64,000 bases of DNA from Collimonas sp. PA-H2 (lineage in GTDB: Bacteria; Pseudomonadota; Gammaproteobacteria; Burkholderiales; Burkholderiaceae_D). The stretch covers positions 558,001 to 622,000 of the forward strand of contig NZ_PDBX01000001.1 of assembly GCF_002564105.1 (NCBI RefSeq), given 5' to 3'. Below are positions 26,486-35,919 of the stretch, piece by piece (position 1 is the stretch's first letter; each line of letters opens with the position of its first letter). The notes beneath the pieces were generated by a model that was given only the letters and a program-made list of their open reading frames with translations, was not told where the DNA came from and searched no databases. Both the position numbers and the translations under genes were made by a program.

Positions 26486-27862
26486 CTACGCCGCGGGCGG
26501 CAAGCCGTTCTCAAAGCAGTAGTACAAAGTCTGGTACTGGCGGCGATAGTCGACCACGTCCTGCTGCACCCGTTCTACTGGCTCGTTGCGCAGCAGCACG
26601 CGCGCAAAGAATTCCGCGATGTCGTCCATCTGCGCTTCCCGCATGCCGAGCCGCGTCACTTCAATGCTGCCGATGCGCAAGCCGCTCGGGCGGTCCCAGT
26701 CTGCCGCTGCGTCGCCCGGAATCAGGTTCTTGTTGGTGATCAGGTTGGCGCGCGCCAGCTGGTGCGCCACTTCCAGGCCACCGCCGAATTGCCTGACGTC
26801 GGCAATCACCTGATGGGTCTGGCTATAGCCACGGCTGGCGCCGATCACCGGGATGCCGCGCTGCTCCAGCGCGCGTCCCAGCGCCTGTGAATTCCTGACG
26901 ATCTGCGCCATGTAGGCGTGGCCGAACTCGATCATCTCCGCCGCCGACACCGCCAGCGCCGCCACCCGGTTCACCTGGTGGGTTGCGGCCAGCACCGGAA
27001 ACACTGCCCACGCCAGGCGTTCGGTAATGGCGGGATCGTTCCAGGCCATGATGCCGCTTTGCGGGCCGCTCCAGGTCTTGCCGGCGGAACCGGTAAGCAC
27101 CGCCGCGCCCTCGCGCAGCGGATCCTGGAACTGGCCGCCGGCGATCAGCCCGAGCTGATGGGCGCCATCGAAAAACAGCTTGCCGCCCCAGGGCGCGATG
27201 ATCTCGCTGATCTCTTTGGCCGGCAGCGCAAACAGCGTCATCGACATGCCCAGCGTGACCAGCTTCGGCTGGTGCTGTTGCGCCACGCGGCGGAAAGCGT
27301 CGAGATCGACCTCCAGCTCCGGCGTAAATGGAATATCGACGATGTTCAGGCCGCGCACTCCGGCCGGGCCATCGGCACGGTTGCTGGAATGGCCGCCGAA
27401 CGGCTGCGGCGCCGTCATCACGGTGTCGCCGGGCTGGGTCAGCGCGGTATATACCGCCAGGTTGCCGATCATGCTGGCGCACAGGCGGTGGTCGGCATAC
27501 TCTGCGCGCAATGCGCGCTTGAGCAGCTCCATGCACAAGGATTCGACTTCGTCGATATAGCGGGTGCCGGCAAACCAGCGGTTGACCGGCCCGATATGGC
27601 CTTCCGCTGCGCGCGTGCCGATTTCGGACGACAGCAGGCTGCGCACGGTGGGGCTGGTGGGCGCTTCCGGCGCCAGCAGGTTGAGGCACTGCTGGCCGCG
27701 CCAGATCTCATTACGCTTTACCGCCGCCGAGACTTCCTGCGCCATTTCCCTGACATTTTTACAAGCATCGAGGACTTGCGCCGCGCTTTTCAAGGTGGCG
27801 GCGTCGTGGACTTGGTAATTCGCTTCGGCTGTGGAAAAATGACCTTGCTGTTCGGCGTGCAT
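26486..27862 (-). CDS. SHMT-like fold-type I PLP-dependent enzyme of unknown substrate
   Basis: 458 aa from an ATG with a perfect GAGGAG six bases upstream. The SHMT pattern is clear: HIGPVNRWFAGTRYIDEVE, 'NLAVYTALTQPGDTVMTAP..FGGHSSN', the Asp of 'LFFDGAHQLGLIAGGQFQDPL' and the PLP lysine in TGSAGKTWSGPQSGIM (near 261). Ordinary SHMT has T-H-K-T-L-R-G-P at that site, so the residue before the lysine and the folate-side residues differ. True GlyA function is therefore doubtful. Beta-hydroxy amino acid aldolase or transaldolase chemistry is possible. The gene is divergent from a MocR regulator, which is typical for a dedicated PLP pathway. Confidence 0.75.
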   Translation of the reverse strand: MHAEQQGHFSTAEANYQVHDAATLKSAAQVLDACKNVREMAQEVSAAVKRNEIWRGQQCLNLLAPEAPTSPTVRSLLSSEIGTRAAEGHIGPVNRWFAGTRYIDEVESLCMELLKRALRAEYADHRLCASMIGNLAVYTALTQPGDTVMTAPQPFGGHSSNRADGPAGVRGLNIVDIPFTPELEVDLDAFRRVAQQHQPKLVTLGMSMTLFALPAKEISEIIAPWGGKLFFDGAHQLGLIAGGQFQDPLREGAAVLTGSAGKTWSGPQSGIMAWNDPAITERLAWAVFPVLAATHQVNRVAALAVSAAEMIEFGHAYMAQIVRNSQALGRALEQRGIPVIGASRGYSQTHQVIADVRQFGGGLEVAHQLARANLITNKNLIPGDAAADWDRPSGLRIGSIEVTRLGMREAQMDDIAEFFARVLLRNEPVERVQQDVVDYRRQYQTLYYCFENGLPPAA

Positions 27863-27970
27863 GCTGATCTCCTCGATGTGCTTCAAGTGGATGGAATCGC
27901 CACGACGTGGCTGCCTGCATGGAAATATATCGCTGGCGCCGGCGCTGGCGTCAAACACTTGCGCAAATTG

Positions 27971-28010
27971 TTATCGAACAGTTCGCACAGTAAGCGCAAG
28001 TGTTCGATAA
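27971..28010. promoter_or_regulatory. perfect 10-bp inverted repeat, MocR operator candidate
   Basis: TTATCGAACA (27971-27980) and TGTTCGATAA (28001-28010) are exact reverse complements separated by 20 bp, centred in the 170-bp gap between the SHMT-like gene and its divergent MocR gene. Half-sites three helical turns apart suit the dimeric MocR regulators. Because the right half covers a possible GTG start at 28000, translation of the regulator more likely begins at the ATG 28033. Confidence 0.65.
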
Positions 28011-28032
28011 TCAAGGCATCTCCTGCCTCGCC

Positions 28033-29433
28033 ATGGACCGCCGCATGCTGCCGATCGCGCTAGACCGCCACTCTCCCCTGCCGCCGCAACAGCAACTGTG
28101 CCAGTTGCTGAAACAGGCGATAGAACAAGGCCGAATCGCGGCCGGCAGCAAGATGGCGTCGATACGCGCGCTGGCTGCGCAGCTCGGCATCAGCCGCTAT
28201 GCGGTGCTGGCGGCGTATGAAGAACTGGCAGGGATGGGCTTGCTCAATCCGCGCCATGGTTCCGGCTACTACGTGCGGATCAACGCCACAGCGCCGCGCC
28301 AGGCCAGGCCGGCGCACCTGGAGCAGGTATTGGATGTAGCGCTGCTGATCCGCGGCCTGGTGGAACCCAACACCTTGCTGAAATGCGGCAGCGGCGCATT
28401 ACCCAAGGAATGGCTGCAAGGACTGGATTTGCACCGGCACTTGCGCAGCGTCGCGGCGCGCCCCGCCGCCAATGTGTATTGCTACGGCTCTGCCCTGGGC
28501 TATGCACCGCTGCGCGAGGTGCTGCGGCAGAGACTGGCGCGGCGCGGGATAGACTGCAGCGCCGAGCAGATCCTGCTGACGGCCGGCAGCACGCACAGCC
28601 TGGAGCTGCTGATTCGCTGTTGCTGCGCGGCGGGCGATACGGTGCTGGTGGAAGCGCCCGGCTACTACAATCTGTTCAGCTTGCTGCACCTGTCGGGGAT
28701 GGCGATGCAGGCAGTGCCGCGCCAGGCCGACGGGCCTGATCTGGACGCGCTGGAAAACATGCTGCGCGGCGGCCTGCGGCCGCGGCTGTTTTTCATGCAA
28801 TCGCTGCTGCACAATCCGACCGGCAGTTCCATCAGCTGGGCCAAGGCGCATCGCCTGCTGCGGCTGGCGGAGGATTACGATTTCACGATAGTCGACGACG
28901 ATATCTACAGCGACTTCGCCGCCGACCAGGCGCCCAGGCTGGCTAGCCTGGACGGCTTGCAGCGGGTGGTGTACCTCTCGGGTTTCAGCAAGACCATCTC
29001 TTCCGACCTGCGGGTCGGCTATATCGCGGCAGCAGCGCCGCTGCTGCAAACGCTGGCCAGCATCAAGCTGATGATCAGCATCACCACTTCGGAATTCGTC
29101 GAACAGACGGTCTATCAGGTGCTGACGCATGGCCACTACGAGCGCCATCTCGTGCAGCTGTGCGCGCGCCTGGAAAAGGGCCGGAGCGGCATGCATCAGC
29201 TGCTGTCGGATAGGGGCTGGCAAATGTATTCAACGACGGCGCAAGGCATGTTCATCTGGTGCCGTCATCCGGCCGGCAAGGATTCCCTGTTGCTGGCGCA
29301 GGAAGCGGCAGCAGCGGGCTTCTGGTTCGCGCCGGGCAGCGCCTTCGATCCCGAGCACCGGCCCAGCGCGTGGCTGCGCTTTAACGTGGCTTACGATACG
29401 CCCGGATTGCGCGCCTGGCTGGCCACGGTGTAA
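28033..29433 (+). CDS. MocR/GntR-type regulator with aminotransferase-like domain
   Basis: About 466 aa. The N-terminal winged helix of the GntR type (about 12-75: 'SIRALAAQLGISRYAVLAAYEELAGMGLL') is joined to a fold-type I aminotransferase-like domain with PLP lysine in LSGFSKTISSDLRVGY and Arg in WLRFNVAYD. Such PdxR/MocR proteins sense PLP or its amino acid adducts and control a neighbouring PLP enzyme gene. The expected target is the divergent SHMT-like gene. Start ATG 28033 is chosen; a GTG at 28000 lies inside the palindromic operator candidate. Confidence 0.88.
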   Translation: MDRRMLPIALDRHSPLPPQQQLCQLLKQAIEQGRIAAGSKMASIRALAAQLGISRYAVLAAYEELAGMGLLNPRHGSGYYVRINATAPRQARPAHLEQVLDVALLIRGLVEPNTLLKCGSGALPKEWLQGLDLHRHLRSVAARPAANVYCYGSALGYAPLREVLRQRLARRGIDCSAEQILLTAGSTHSLELLIRCCCAAGDTVLVEAPGYYNLFSLLHLSGMAMQAVPRQADGPDLDALENMLRGGLRPRLFFMQSLLHNPTGSSISWAKAHRLLRLAEDYDFTIVDDDIYSDFAADQAPRLASLDGLQRVVYLSGFSKTISSDLRVGYIAAAAPLLQTLASIKLMISITTSEFVEQTVYQVLTHGHYERHLVQLCARLEKGRSGMHQLLSDRGWQMYSTTAQGMFIWCRHPAGKDSLLLAQEAAAAGFWFAPGSAFDPEHRPSAWLRFNVAYDTPGLRAWLATV

Positions 29434-29449
29434 TGGCAAACGGCGGCGC

Positions 29450-30241
29450 TCAGGCCCAGCCGGCGTCGACGATGAATTCCTGCGCGGTGCACATGGCGCT
29501 GTCGTCCGCCGCCAGGAACAGCACCATGCGCGCCAGGTGCCAGGGCTGCAGCTTGCCGGGCAGGCACTGGTTGCGCTTGATGTCTTCCTCGCCCGCGGCA
29601 TCCAGCCACAAGGCGATCTGCCGTTCCGTCATCACCCAGCCGGGCGAGACCGTATTGACGCGGATATTGTGCGGACCGAGATCGCGCGCCAGGCCGCGGG
29701 TGAGGCCGACCACTGCCGCCTTCGCCGTGGTGTAGACAGGATAGCCGCCGTTGGACAGATGCCAGCTGATGGAGCTGAGGTTGATGATCGAACCGCCGCC
29801 CTTTTTCTGCATGCCGGGAGCGACAGCCTGGCAAGTGAAAAACATCGGCCGCTGGTTGATGGCGATGCGGTCGTTCCAATACTCCACGGTGACATCCTGC
29901 CACTGGTGGCGCTGATCGTTGGCGGCATTGTTGACCAGCACATCGAAATCGCCCAGCTCCTGCGCCAAGTCTTGCATGGTGGCTTGCAAGGCCGGGATAT
30001 CGCGGATATCGCAATGACGGAACAAGGGCTTGCTGAAGCCGGCATCGGCCAGCCGCTGGCACAGGGCTTCGCTGGCGGCCGTCTCGATATCAACAAAGGC
30101 AACGAGCGCACCCTGTTCCGCAAACGCACTGACGATCGCCTCGCCGATGCCGCTGCCGCCGCCGGTGACGAATACGCTCTTGCCTTTCAAGCTGGGGAAA
30201 TGCGCCAGCTTATCGCTTCCAACATTCTTTACCGCCGACAT
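29450..30241 (-). CDS. SDR-family sugar 1-dehydrogenase
   Basis: 263 aa classical short-chain dehydrogenase. The cofactor motif is TGGGSGIG (near 26), NNAAND follows, and the catalytic Ser-Tyr-Lys are in 'NLSSISWHLSNGGYPVYTTAKAA' with 'YxxxK' read as YTTAK. The C-terminus 'QEFIVDAGWA' is typical of aldose dehydrogenases. In this operon it should oxidise an aldose at C1 to its lactone, probably L-arabinose. AGGAG precedes the start. It is the last gene of the long leftward operon and converges on the MocR gene. Confidence 0.85.
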   Translation of the reverse strand: MSAVKNVGSDKLAHFPSLKGKSVFVTGGGSGIGEAIVSAFAEQGALVAFVDIETAASEALCQRLADAGFSKPLFRHCDIRDIPALQATMQDLAQELGDFDVLVNNAANDQRHQWQDVTVEYWNDRIAINQRPMFFTCQAVAPGMQKKGGGSIINLSSISWHLSNGGYPVYTTAKAAVVGLTRGLARDLGPHNIRVNTVSPGWVMTERQIALWLDAAGEEDIKRNQCLPGKLQPWHLARMVLFLAADDSAMCTAQEFIVDAGWA

Positions 30242-30278
30242 GTCTGCTCCTGTTTGATGTATCGCGGATAAATCCCGC

Positions 30279-31856
30279 TTATTTCTTCAGCTGTCCATTG
30301 ATGCGTTGCCAGATCGCCAGCGGATTGCCATCCTGTATCGCCGCCGGTAACAACGCCTGCGGCAGGTTCTGGTAGGACACCGGCCGCAGGAAGCGTTGGA
30401 TGGCGGCCGTGCCGACCGAGGTGCTGCGGCTGTCCGAGGTAGCCGGGAAAGGGCCGCCGTGCACCATCGAATACGAAACTTCAACGCCGGTCGGAAAACC
30501 GTTAGCCAGGATCCGCCCAACCTTGCGCTCCAGCACCGGCAGCAGTTCGCGCGCCGTCGCATGATCGTCATCGCTCATCTGCAGGGTCGCGGTCAGCTGA
30601 CCTTCCAGATGTTCGGCGACCTCGCGCATCTGCGCCACATCCTTGCAGGCGACCAGCAAGGAAGCCGGACCGAACACTTCTTCCGACAATTGCGGATCGG
30701 CCAGGAAATCCTCGGCGCTGGCCGCGAACACGGCCGGCACGCCCTTGCCGCCGGCATCGCTGGCGATGCCATGGCTCAGCTGGCGTGCATGCGGATTGCC
30801 TGCCAGGCGGCCAACACCCTGTTCATAAGCACGCTGGATGCCCGCCGACAGCATGGTGCCGGCATGCCGCTGCGCCAGCTGCTCGGCTGCGGTTGCACTG
30901 AAACGATCCAGATCCGGTCCCGCCAGCGCCAGCACCAGGCCGGGATTGGTGCAGAACTGGCCGACCCCGAGCAGCAGCGAATCAACAAAACCGGCAGCGA
31001 GCGCATCGGCTTTCTCCGCCAGCGCCTGCGGCAACAGGAAGACCGGATTGATGCTGCTCATTTCCGCGTACACCGGAATCGGCTGCGGACGTGCGGCAGC
31101 CACCGCCATCAGCGCCAGCCCGCCCTGGCGCGAACCGGTAAAACCGACTGCCTGGATCGCTGCATGGCGCACCAGTTCCGCGCCAAGCTGGTTACCGACA
31201 CCGGTCAGCAGCGAGAACACACCCTCCGGCAAGCCAGCAGCGGCCACCGCCTGCTGGATCGCCCTGCCCACCAGCTCCGAAGTGCCGGGATGGGCCGGAT
31301 GCACCTTGACCACTACCGGGCAGCCAGCCGCCAGCGCCGCCGCGGTATCGCCGCCAGCCACGGAAAACGCCAAGGGGAAATTGCTGGCGCCGAATACCGC
31401 CACCGGCCCCAGCGCGATCATGCGCAAGCGCAGGTCGACACGCGGCAAGGGTTGGCGCTCCGGCATCGCCGGATCGATGCGCGCATCCTGCCAGGAACCT
31501 TCGCGCAGCACTTCCGCAAACAATTTGAGCTGGCCGACGGTGCGGCCGCGCTCACCTTCCAGGCGCGCCCTGGGCAGACCGCTTTCCTGCATGGCGCGTT
31601 CGATCAGCGGGTCGCCCAGTTCGACGATGTTGCGGGCGATGCTTTCCAGGAAGCGCGCGCGGGTTTCCGGATCGGTGGCGCGATAAGGATCGAAAGCGAT
31701 GCGCGCCAGTTCGCAGGCGCAGTCTATTTCGGCTTTGCCGGCGGTATGAAACGCCGGCTCAAGATCCTTGCCGGCAGTCGGATCGAAGGCAAAAAAATCC
31801 GCGCCGCCACCCTTGATGCTGGAGGCGCCGATCAGCGACTCGCCTGTGATATTCAT
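30279..31856 (-). CDS. alpha-ketoglutarate-semialdehyde dehydrogenase (ALDH family)
   Basis: 525 aa, the length of the NADP-linked KGSADH class. Key residues: Asn in [18 protein letters not shown], general-base Glu in [12 protein letters not shown] and nucleophile Cys in [10 protein letters not shown]. 'GFTGSRQGG' holds the cofactor-binding Gly stretch. It would carry out the last step, 2-oxoglutarate semialdehyde to 2-oxoglutarate, feeding the TCA cycle. It lies 27 bp after the AraD1 gene and 37 bp before the SDR gene. Confidence 0.9.
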   Translation of the reverse strand: MNITGESLIGASSIKGGGADFFAFDPTAGKDLEPAFHTAGKAEIDCACELARIAFDPYRATDPETRARFLESIARNIVELGDPLIERAMQESGLPRARLEGERGRTVGQLKLFAEVLREGSWQDARIDPAMPERQPLPRVDLRLRMIALGPVAVFGASNFPLAFSVAGGDTAAALAAGCPVVVKVHPAHPGTSELVGRAIQQAVAAAGLPEGVFSLLTGVGNQLGAELVRHAAIQAVGFTGSRQGGLALMAVAAARPQPIPVYAEMSSINPVFLLPQALAEKADALAAGFVDSLLLGVGQFCTNPGLVLALAGPDLDRFSATAAEQLAQRHAGTMLSAGIQRAYEQGVGRLAGNPHARQLSHGIASDAGGKGVPAVFAASAEDFLADPQLSEEVFGPASLLVACKDVAQMREVAEHLEGQLTATLQMSDDDHATARELLPVLERKVGRILANGFPTGVEVSYSMVHGGPFPATSDSRSTSVGTAAIQRFLRPVSYQNLPQALLPAAIQDGNPLAIWQRINGQLKK

Positions 31857-31883
31857 GTTTTTCCCAGAATGTGGATAGCTAGC

Positions 31884-32879
31884 TTACAGCTGATGGATCT
31901 GCGGCGCCGGCACCGTCTCCAGCGCCAGCCGGTTGCGCAAGGGCGGACCGAAAGCGGCGACGTCGATCTCGAAAGTTTCGCCGGGCGCCACCTGGATACC
32001 ATCGGAACAGCTCAGGGTGGCGGTGCCGAAGAAATGGATATGCACATCGCCCGGGCGACGGAACAGCGGGTACTTGAAATGGTGGTATTCCAGATTGGCG
32101 ACCGTATGCGACATATTGTCCTCGCCGCTGACGAAGGGTTTTTCCCAGCGCACCTCGCCACGGCCGTCGCGGATGCGCGACATGCCCGCCACGTGCCGCG
32201 GCAAGTCGCCCACCAGCAAGGCTGGTCCGACCGCGCACACGCGCAACTTGGAATGCGCCAGGTAGAGATAATTCTGGCGCTCGGTGACATGATCGGAAAA
32301 CTCGTTGCCGATGGCGAAGCCGAGCCGGTAAGGCGCGCCGTCCGGGCCGATCACGTACAGGGCGGCGATCTCCGGCTCTTCGCCGCCATCCAGTGCAAAC
32401 TGCGGCATGCCCAAGGGCTGCTCGGCGGCGCGCACGATGCTGCCATCGCCCTTGTAGAACCATTCAGGCTGGACGCCGGTCTGGCCAGCCGCCGGCTTGC
32501 CGCCCTCCAGTCCCATGCGGAACATTTTCATGCTGTCGGTGAGCGTGTCGACATCGCTGATTTTCTTGTGCATGGCGTCGCGGCCGTCGGCGCTGCCCAG
32601 ATGCGTGAGACCGGTGCCGGTGACGTAGCAATGCGCGCTGTCGCCATGGTCCAACGGCGGCAACAGGCGTCCGGCACGCGCTACCGTGGCGTAGTCCAGT
32701 TCGGTGGCGCCCAATGCTGCGTCGACCAGCTTTTTCAGCGTGCTGCGCGCGGCAATCGCCGCCTGCGCCAGATCGTAGGTCGAGGCATAGCCGTCGATCG
32801 CGCGGATCTTCCTGCCCTCGTCTTCCAGTACGCCGATGCGGCGCTGGCCGTCGGCTTGCTTGAATTGAACCAGCAACAT
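31884..32879 (-). CDS. araD1: AraD1/GguC-family 2-keto-3-deoxypentonate dehydratase (FAH fold)
   Basis: 331 aa beginning MLLVQFKQADGQRRIGV; GGAG lies 6 bases before this ATG, and an ATG four codons upstream (32891) is possible. The fumarylacetoacetate-hydrolase fold is supported by YVIGPDGAPYRLGFAIGNEFSDH, PLFRRPGDVHIHFFGTATLSCSDG and CYVTGTGLTHLGSADGR. In Burkholderiales, AraD1 follows an IlvD/Edd sugar-acid dehydratase and converts 2-keto-3-deoxy-L-arabonate to 2-oxoglutarate semialdehyde. The neighbours here (dehydratase upstream, semialdehyde dehydrogenase downstream) fit that step exactly. Exact pentose specificity is inferred. Confidence 0.88.
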   Translation of the reverse strand: MLLVQFKQADGQRRIGVLEDEGRKIRAIDGYASTYDLAQAAIAARSTLKKLVDAALGATELDYATVARAGRLLPPLDHGDSAHCYVTGTGLTHLGSADGRDAMHKKISDVDTLTDSMKMFRMGLEGGKPAAGQTGVQPEWFYKGDGSIVRAAEQPLGMPQFALDGGEEPEIAALYVIGPDGAPYRLGFAIGNEFSDHVTERQNYLYLAHSKLRVCAVGPALLVGDLPRHVAGMSRIRDGRGEVRWEKPFVSGEDNMSHTVANLEYHHFKYPLFRRPGDVHIHFFGTATLSCSDGIQVAPGETFEIDVAAFGPPLRNRLALETVPAPQIHQL

Positions 32880-32908
32880 GTACTTCTCCATCCAGTCTGC
32901 CTACCTGC

Positions 32909-34654
32909 TTAGTGGGAATGCTTGGGAACCGCCGAGCCGCGGCAGCCGACCAGGAAATCGAAATCGCAGCCTTCATCGGCTTGCAGCACCCGGTCTATGT
33001 AGAGACGCTGATAGCCGCTGTGGGCGGTGACTGTTCCGGCATTGATGGCCGCCCGTGCGGTCTGGCGCTGCGCCATCTCGGCTTCGCTGATATCCAGGTG
33101 CAGGCGCCCCGCTTCGCAATCCAGTTCGATCCAGTCGCCGTCTTCGACGATCCCCAGCGGGCCGCCGGCAGCGGCTTCCGGCGCCACGTGCAGGACCACC
33201 GTGCCGTAAGCGGTGCCGCTCATGCGGGCGTCGGATATGCGCACCATGTCCTTGATTCCCTGCGCCAGCAGTTTCGGCGGCAAACCCATGTTGCCGACTT
33301 CCGCCATGCCGGGATAGCCTTTCGGGCCGCAGTTCTTCATGACCAGCACCGAACTCGCATCCACATCCAGTTCCGGATCGTTGATGCGTTTCTTGTAGTG
33401 GTCGAAATCTTCGAACACGACCGCCTTGCCGCGATGCTTCATCAGCTCCGGTGTCGCCGCCGATGGCTTGAGCACGGCGCCGCGCGGCGCCAGGTTGCCG
33501 CGCAGGATGCAGATGCCGCCGTCGGCGATCAGCGGCTTGTCGATGACGCGTATCACCTCATCGTTGTAGATGGGCGCGTCCTGGTTGTTTTCCCACAGCG
33601 TTTTGCCATTCACCGTCAGCGCATCCTTGTGCGGCAGCAGTCCGGCTTCGCCAAGACGGCGCAAGACGCCCGGCAAGCCGCCGGCGTAATAGAATTCTTC
33701 CATCAGGAAGCGGCCGGACGGCTGCAGGTCGACCAGGGTCGGCGTGCCGCGGCCGATGCGGGTCCAGTCCTCCAGTTCCAGCGGCACGCCGATGCGGGCG
33801 GCGATGGCTTTCAGATGGATCACGGCATTGGTCGAGCCGCCGATCGCGGCGTTGACGCGGATGGCGTTTTCAAAAGCCTCGCGGGTGAGGATTTTCGACA
33901 AGCGCAAGTCTTCCCACACCATGTCGACGATGCGCATGCCGGACATGTGAGCCAACACGTAGCGGCGCGCGTCGACCGCCGGAATCGCGGCGTTATGCGG
34001 CAACGATGTGCCCAGCGCTTCGGCCATGCATGCCATGGTCGAAGCAGTGCCCATGGTGTTGCAGGTGCCGGCCGAACGCGACATGCCGGATTCCGCCGCC
34101 AGGAACTGGTGCATGCTGATCTGGCCGCCCTTGACCGCTTCGCTCAGCTGCCAGACGGCGGTTCCGGAACCCAGGTCCTTGCCTTCGTGCTTGCCGTTCA
34201 ACATCGGCCCGCCGGTGACCACGATCGCCGGCACGTCGCAGCTGGCCGCGCCCATCAGCAATGCCGGCGTGGTCTTGTCGCAGCCGACCAGCAGCACCAC
34301 CGCATCCATCGGATTGCCGCGTATCGATTCTTCTACATCCATGCTGGCCAGGTTGCGCGTCAGCATGGCGGTCGGCCGCAGGTTCGACTCGCCGTTGGAA
34401 AATACCGGGAACTCGACCGGGAAGCCGCCGGCTTCGGAAATGCCGCGCTTGACGTGCTCGGCGATCTTGCGGAAGTGCGCATTGCAAGGTGTCAGCTCGG
34501 ACCAGGTATTGCAGATGCCGATGATCGGCTTGCCTTGGAATTCATGGTCCGGAATACCCTGGTTCTTCATCCAGCTGCGGTACATCATGCCGTTCTTGTC
34601 GTTGCTGCCGAACCATTCGGCCGAGCGCAGCGGGCGTTTCTTATCGACTGTCAT
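32909..34654 (-). CDS. IlvD/Edd-family sugar-acid dehydratase (probable L-arabinonate dehydratase)
   Basis: 581 aa Fe-S/Mg dehydratase. The three cluster cysteines are in 'GICNTWSELTPCNAHF', LLVGCDKTTPALLMG and AGTCNTMGTAS. The start 'RSAEWFGSNDKNGMMYRSWMKNQG' is the usual opening of the pentonate dehydratase branch, not of IlvD or Edd proper. Expected reaction: L-arabinonate (or D-xylonate) to 2-keto-3-deoxypentonate plus water. It lies between the permease and AraD1 genes in the same operon. Confidence 0.9.
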   Translation of the reverse strand: MTVDKKRPLRSAEWFGSNDKNGMMYRSWMKNQGIPDHEFQGKPIIGICNTWSELTPCNAHFRKIAEHVKRGISEAGGFPVEFPVFSNGESNLRPTAMLTRNLASMDVEESIRGNPMDAVVLLVGCDKTTPALLMGAASCDVPAIVVTGGPMLNGKHEGKDLGSGTAVWQLSEAVKGGQISMHQFLAAESGMSRSAGTCNTMGTASTMACMAEALGTSLPHNAAIPAVDARRYVLAHMSGMRIVDMVWEDLRLSKILTREAFENAIRVNAAIGGSTNAVIHLKAIAARIGVPLELEDWTRIGRGTPTLVDLQPSGRFLMEEFYYAGGLPGVLRRLGEAGLLPHKDALTVNGKTLWENNQDAPIYNDEVIRVIDKPLIADGGICILRGNLAPRGAVLKPSAATPELMKHRGKAVVFEDFDHYKKRINDPELDVDASSVLVMKNCGPKGYPGMAEVGNMGLPPKLLAQGIKDMVRISDARMSGTAYGTVVLHVAPEAAAGGPLGIVEDGDWIELDCEAGRLHLDISEAEMAQRQTARAAINAGTVTAHSGYQRLYIDRVLQADEGCDFDFLVGCRGSAVPKHSH

Positions 34655-34694
34655 CTGTGGCTTTCTCGTGAATTATGTGCGCTTATTTGTGTTC

Positions 34695-35918
34695 TTACTT
34701 GTTCTTGTTGTAGACGTCGACAAACACCGCCGCCAGCAACACCAGGCCCTTGATCACCTGCTGGTAGTCGATGCCGATGCCCATGATCGACATGCCGTTG
34801 TTCATCACGCCCATGACGAAGGCGCCGATCACCGCGCCCATCACCTTGCCGACGCCGCCCGAGGCCGAAGCGCCGCCGATGAAGCAGGCGGCGATCACGT
34901 CCAGCTCGAAGCCGGTGCCGGCCTTGGGCGTGGCGGTATTCAGGCGTGCCGCAAAAATCAGGCCGGCCAGCGCTGCCAGCATGCCCATGTTGATGAAGGT
35001 ATAGAACGACACCCTGGAAGTCTTGATGCCGGACAGCTTGGCAGCCTTCTCGTTGCCGCCCACCGCGTAGATGCGGCGGCCGATGGTAGTGCGGTTGGCG
35101 ACGAAGGTGTACACCACCATCAGCAGGAACATGATGATCAGCACATTCGGCATGCCCTTGTAGGACGCCAGCAGGTAGCTGAAGAAAATGATGACGCCGG
35201 CGAAGATGGCGTTTTTCAGGATGAAGAACATATAAGGTTCGTCTTCCATGCCATGCTTGCTTTGCTTGGCGCGCGCGCGCACCTTGACGAAAATCATGAT
35301 CGCCGCCACCAGCACGCCAACCAGCAAGGAAGTAATGCGCAGGTCGATGCCATTGAACAGATCGGGAATGAAGCCTGAGCTGAGCATCTGGAAATCGTCT
35401 GGGAACGGGCCGATCGACTGCCCTTGCAGCAGCGCCAGCGTGAGCCCCTTGAACACCAGCATGCCGGCCAGCGTGACGATAAAGGACGGGATCTTGAAAA
35501 ACGCCACCCAATATCCCTGCGCCGCGCCGATCACGCCGCCGGCCAGGATGCACAGGATGCTAGCGAGGACGAAGTTGACATGCAGGTTGACGATCAGCAC
35601 CGCTGCCAGCGCGCCGATGAAGCCGACCACCGATCCCACCGACAGGTCGATATGGCCGGCCACGATCACCATCAGCATGCCGAGCGCCATGATGACGATG
35701 TAGCTGTTCTGCAGCACCAGGTTGGTCAGGTTGAGCGGCTCCATCAGGGTGCCGTTGGTCATGTACTGGAAAAACGCCATGATCGCGATCAGCGACATCA
35801 GCATGCCGTATTCGCGCATATTGTTTTTCAGGAAACCGGCGTAGTCTTTCTTGTCCAGCGTGGGCTGGGGCTGAGCCCGGTTTTCGCTAGCTGCTGGTGC
35901 GACGATCTCGTTGTTCAT
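34695..35918 (-). CDS. gguB: GguB, multiple-sugar ABC transporter permease
   Basis: About 407 aa, MglC/RbsC-like with about ten helices. The conserved 'GHIDLSVGSVVGFIGALAAVL' and 'NRTTIGRRIYAVGGNEKAAKLSGI' EAA-type region are seen, and a long insertion (about 200-260) carries the basic KVRARAKQSKHG loop, as in GguB/XylH permeases. I chose ATG 35918, which is one base after the gguA TGA and has GGAG nine bases before it; the ATG at 35936 would overlap gguA. It forms the inner-membrane channel for the sugar bound by ChvE. Confidence 0.93.
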   Translation of the reverse strand: MNNEIVAPAASENRAQPQPTLDKKDYAGFLKNNMREYGMLMSLIAIMAFFQYMTNGTLMEPLNLTNLVLQNSYIVIMALGMLMVIVAGHIDLSVGSVVGFIGALAAVLIVNLHVNFVLASILCILAGGVIGAAQGYWVAFFKIPSFIVTLAGMLVFKGLTLALLQGQSIGPFPDDFQMLSSGFIPDLFNGIDLRITSLLVGVLVAAIMIFVKVRARAKQSKHGMEDEPYMFFILKNAIFAGVIIFFSYLLASYKGMPNVLIIMFLLMVVYTFVANRTTIGRRIYAVGGNEKAAKLSGIKTSRVSFYTFINMGMLAALAGLIFAARLNTATPKAGTGFELDVIAACFIGGASASGGVGKVMGAVIGAFVMGVMNNGMSIMGIGIDYQQVIKGLVLLAAVFVDVYNKNK

Positions 35919-35919
35919 T

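Noticed and set aside
26486..27862. Calling the SHMT-like gene glyA
   Set aside because: The lysine loop lacks the usual THKTLRGPRGG residues and the gene has a dedicated MocR regulator, so a housekeeping SHMT is unlikely.
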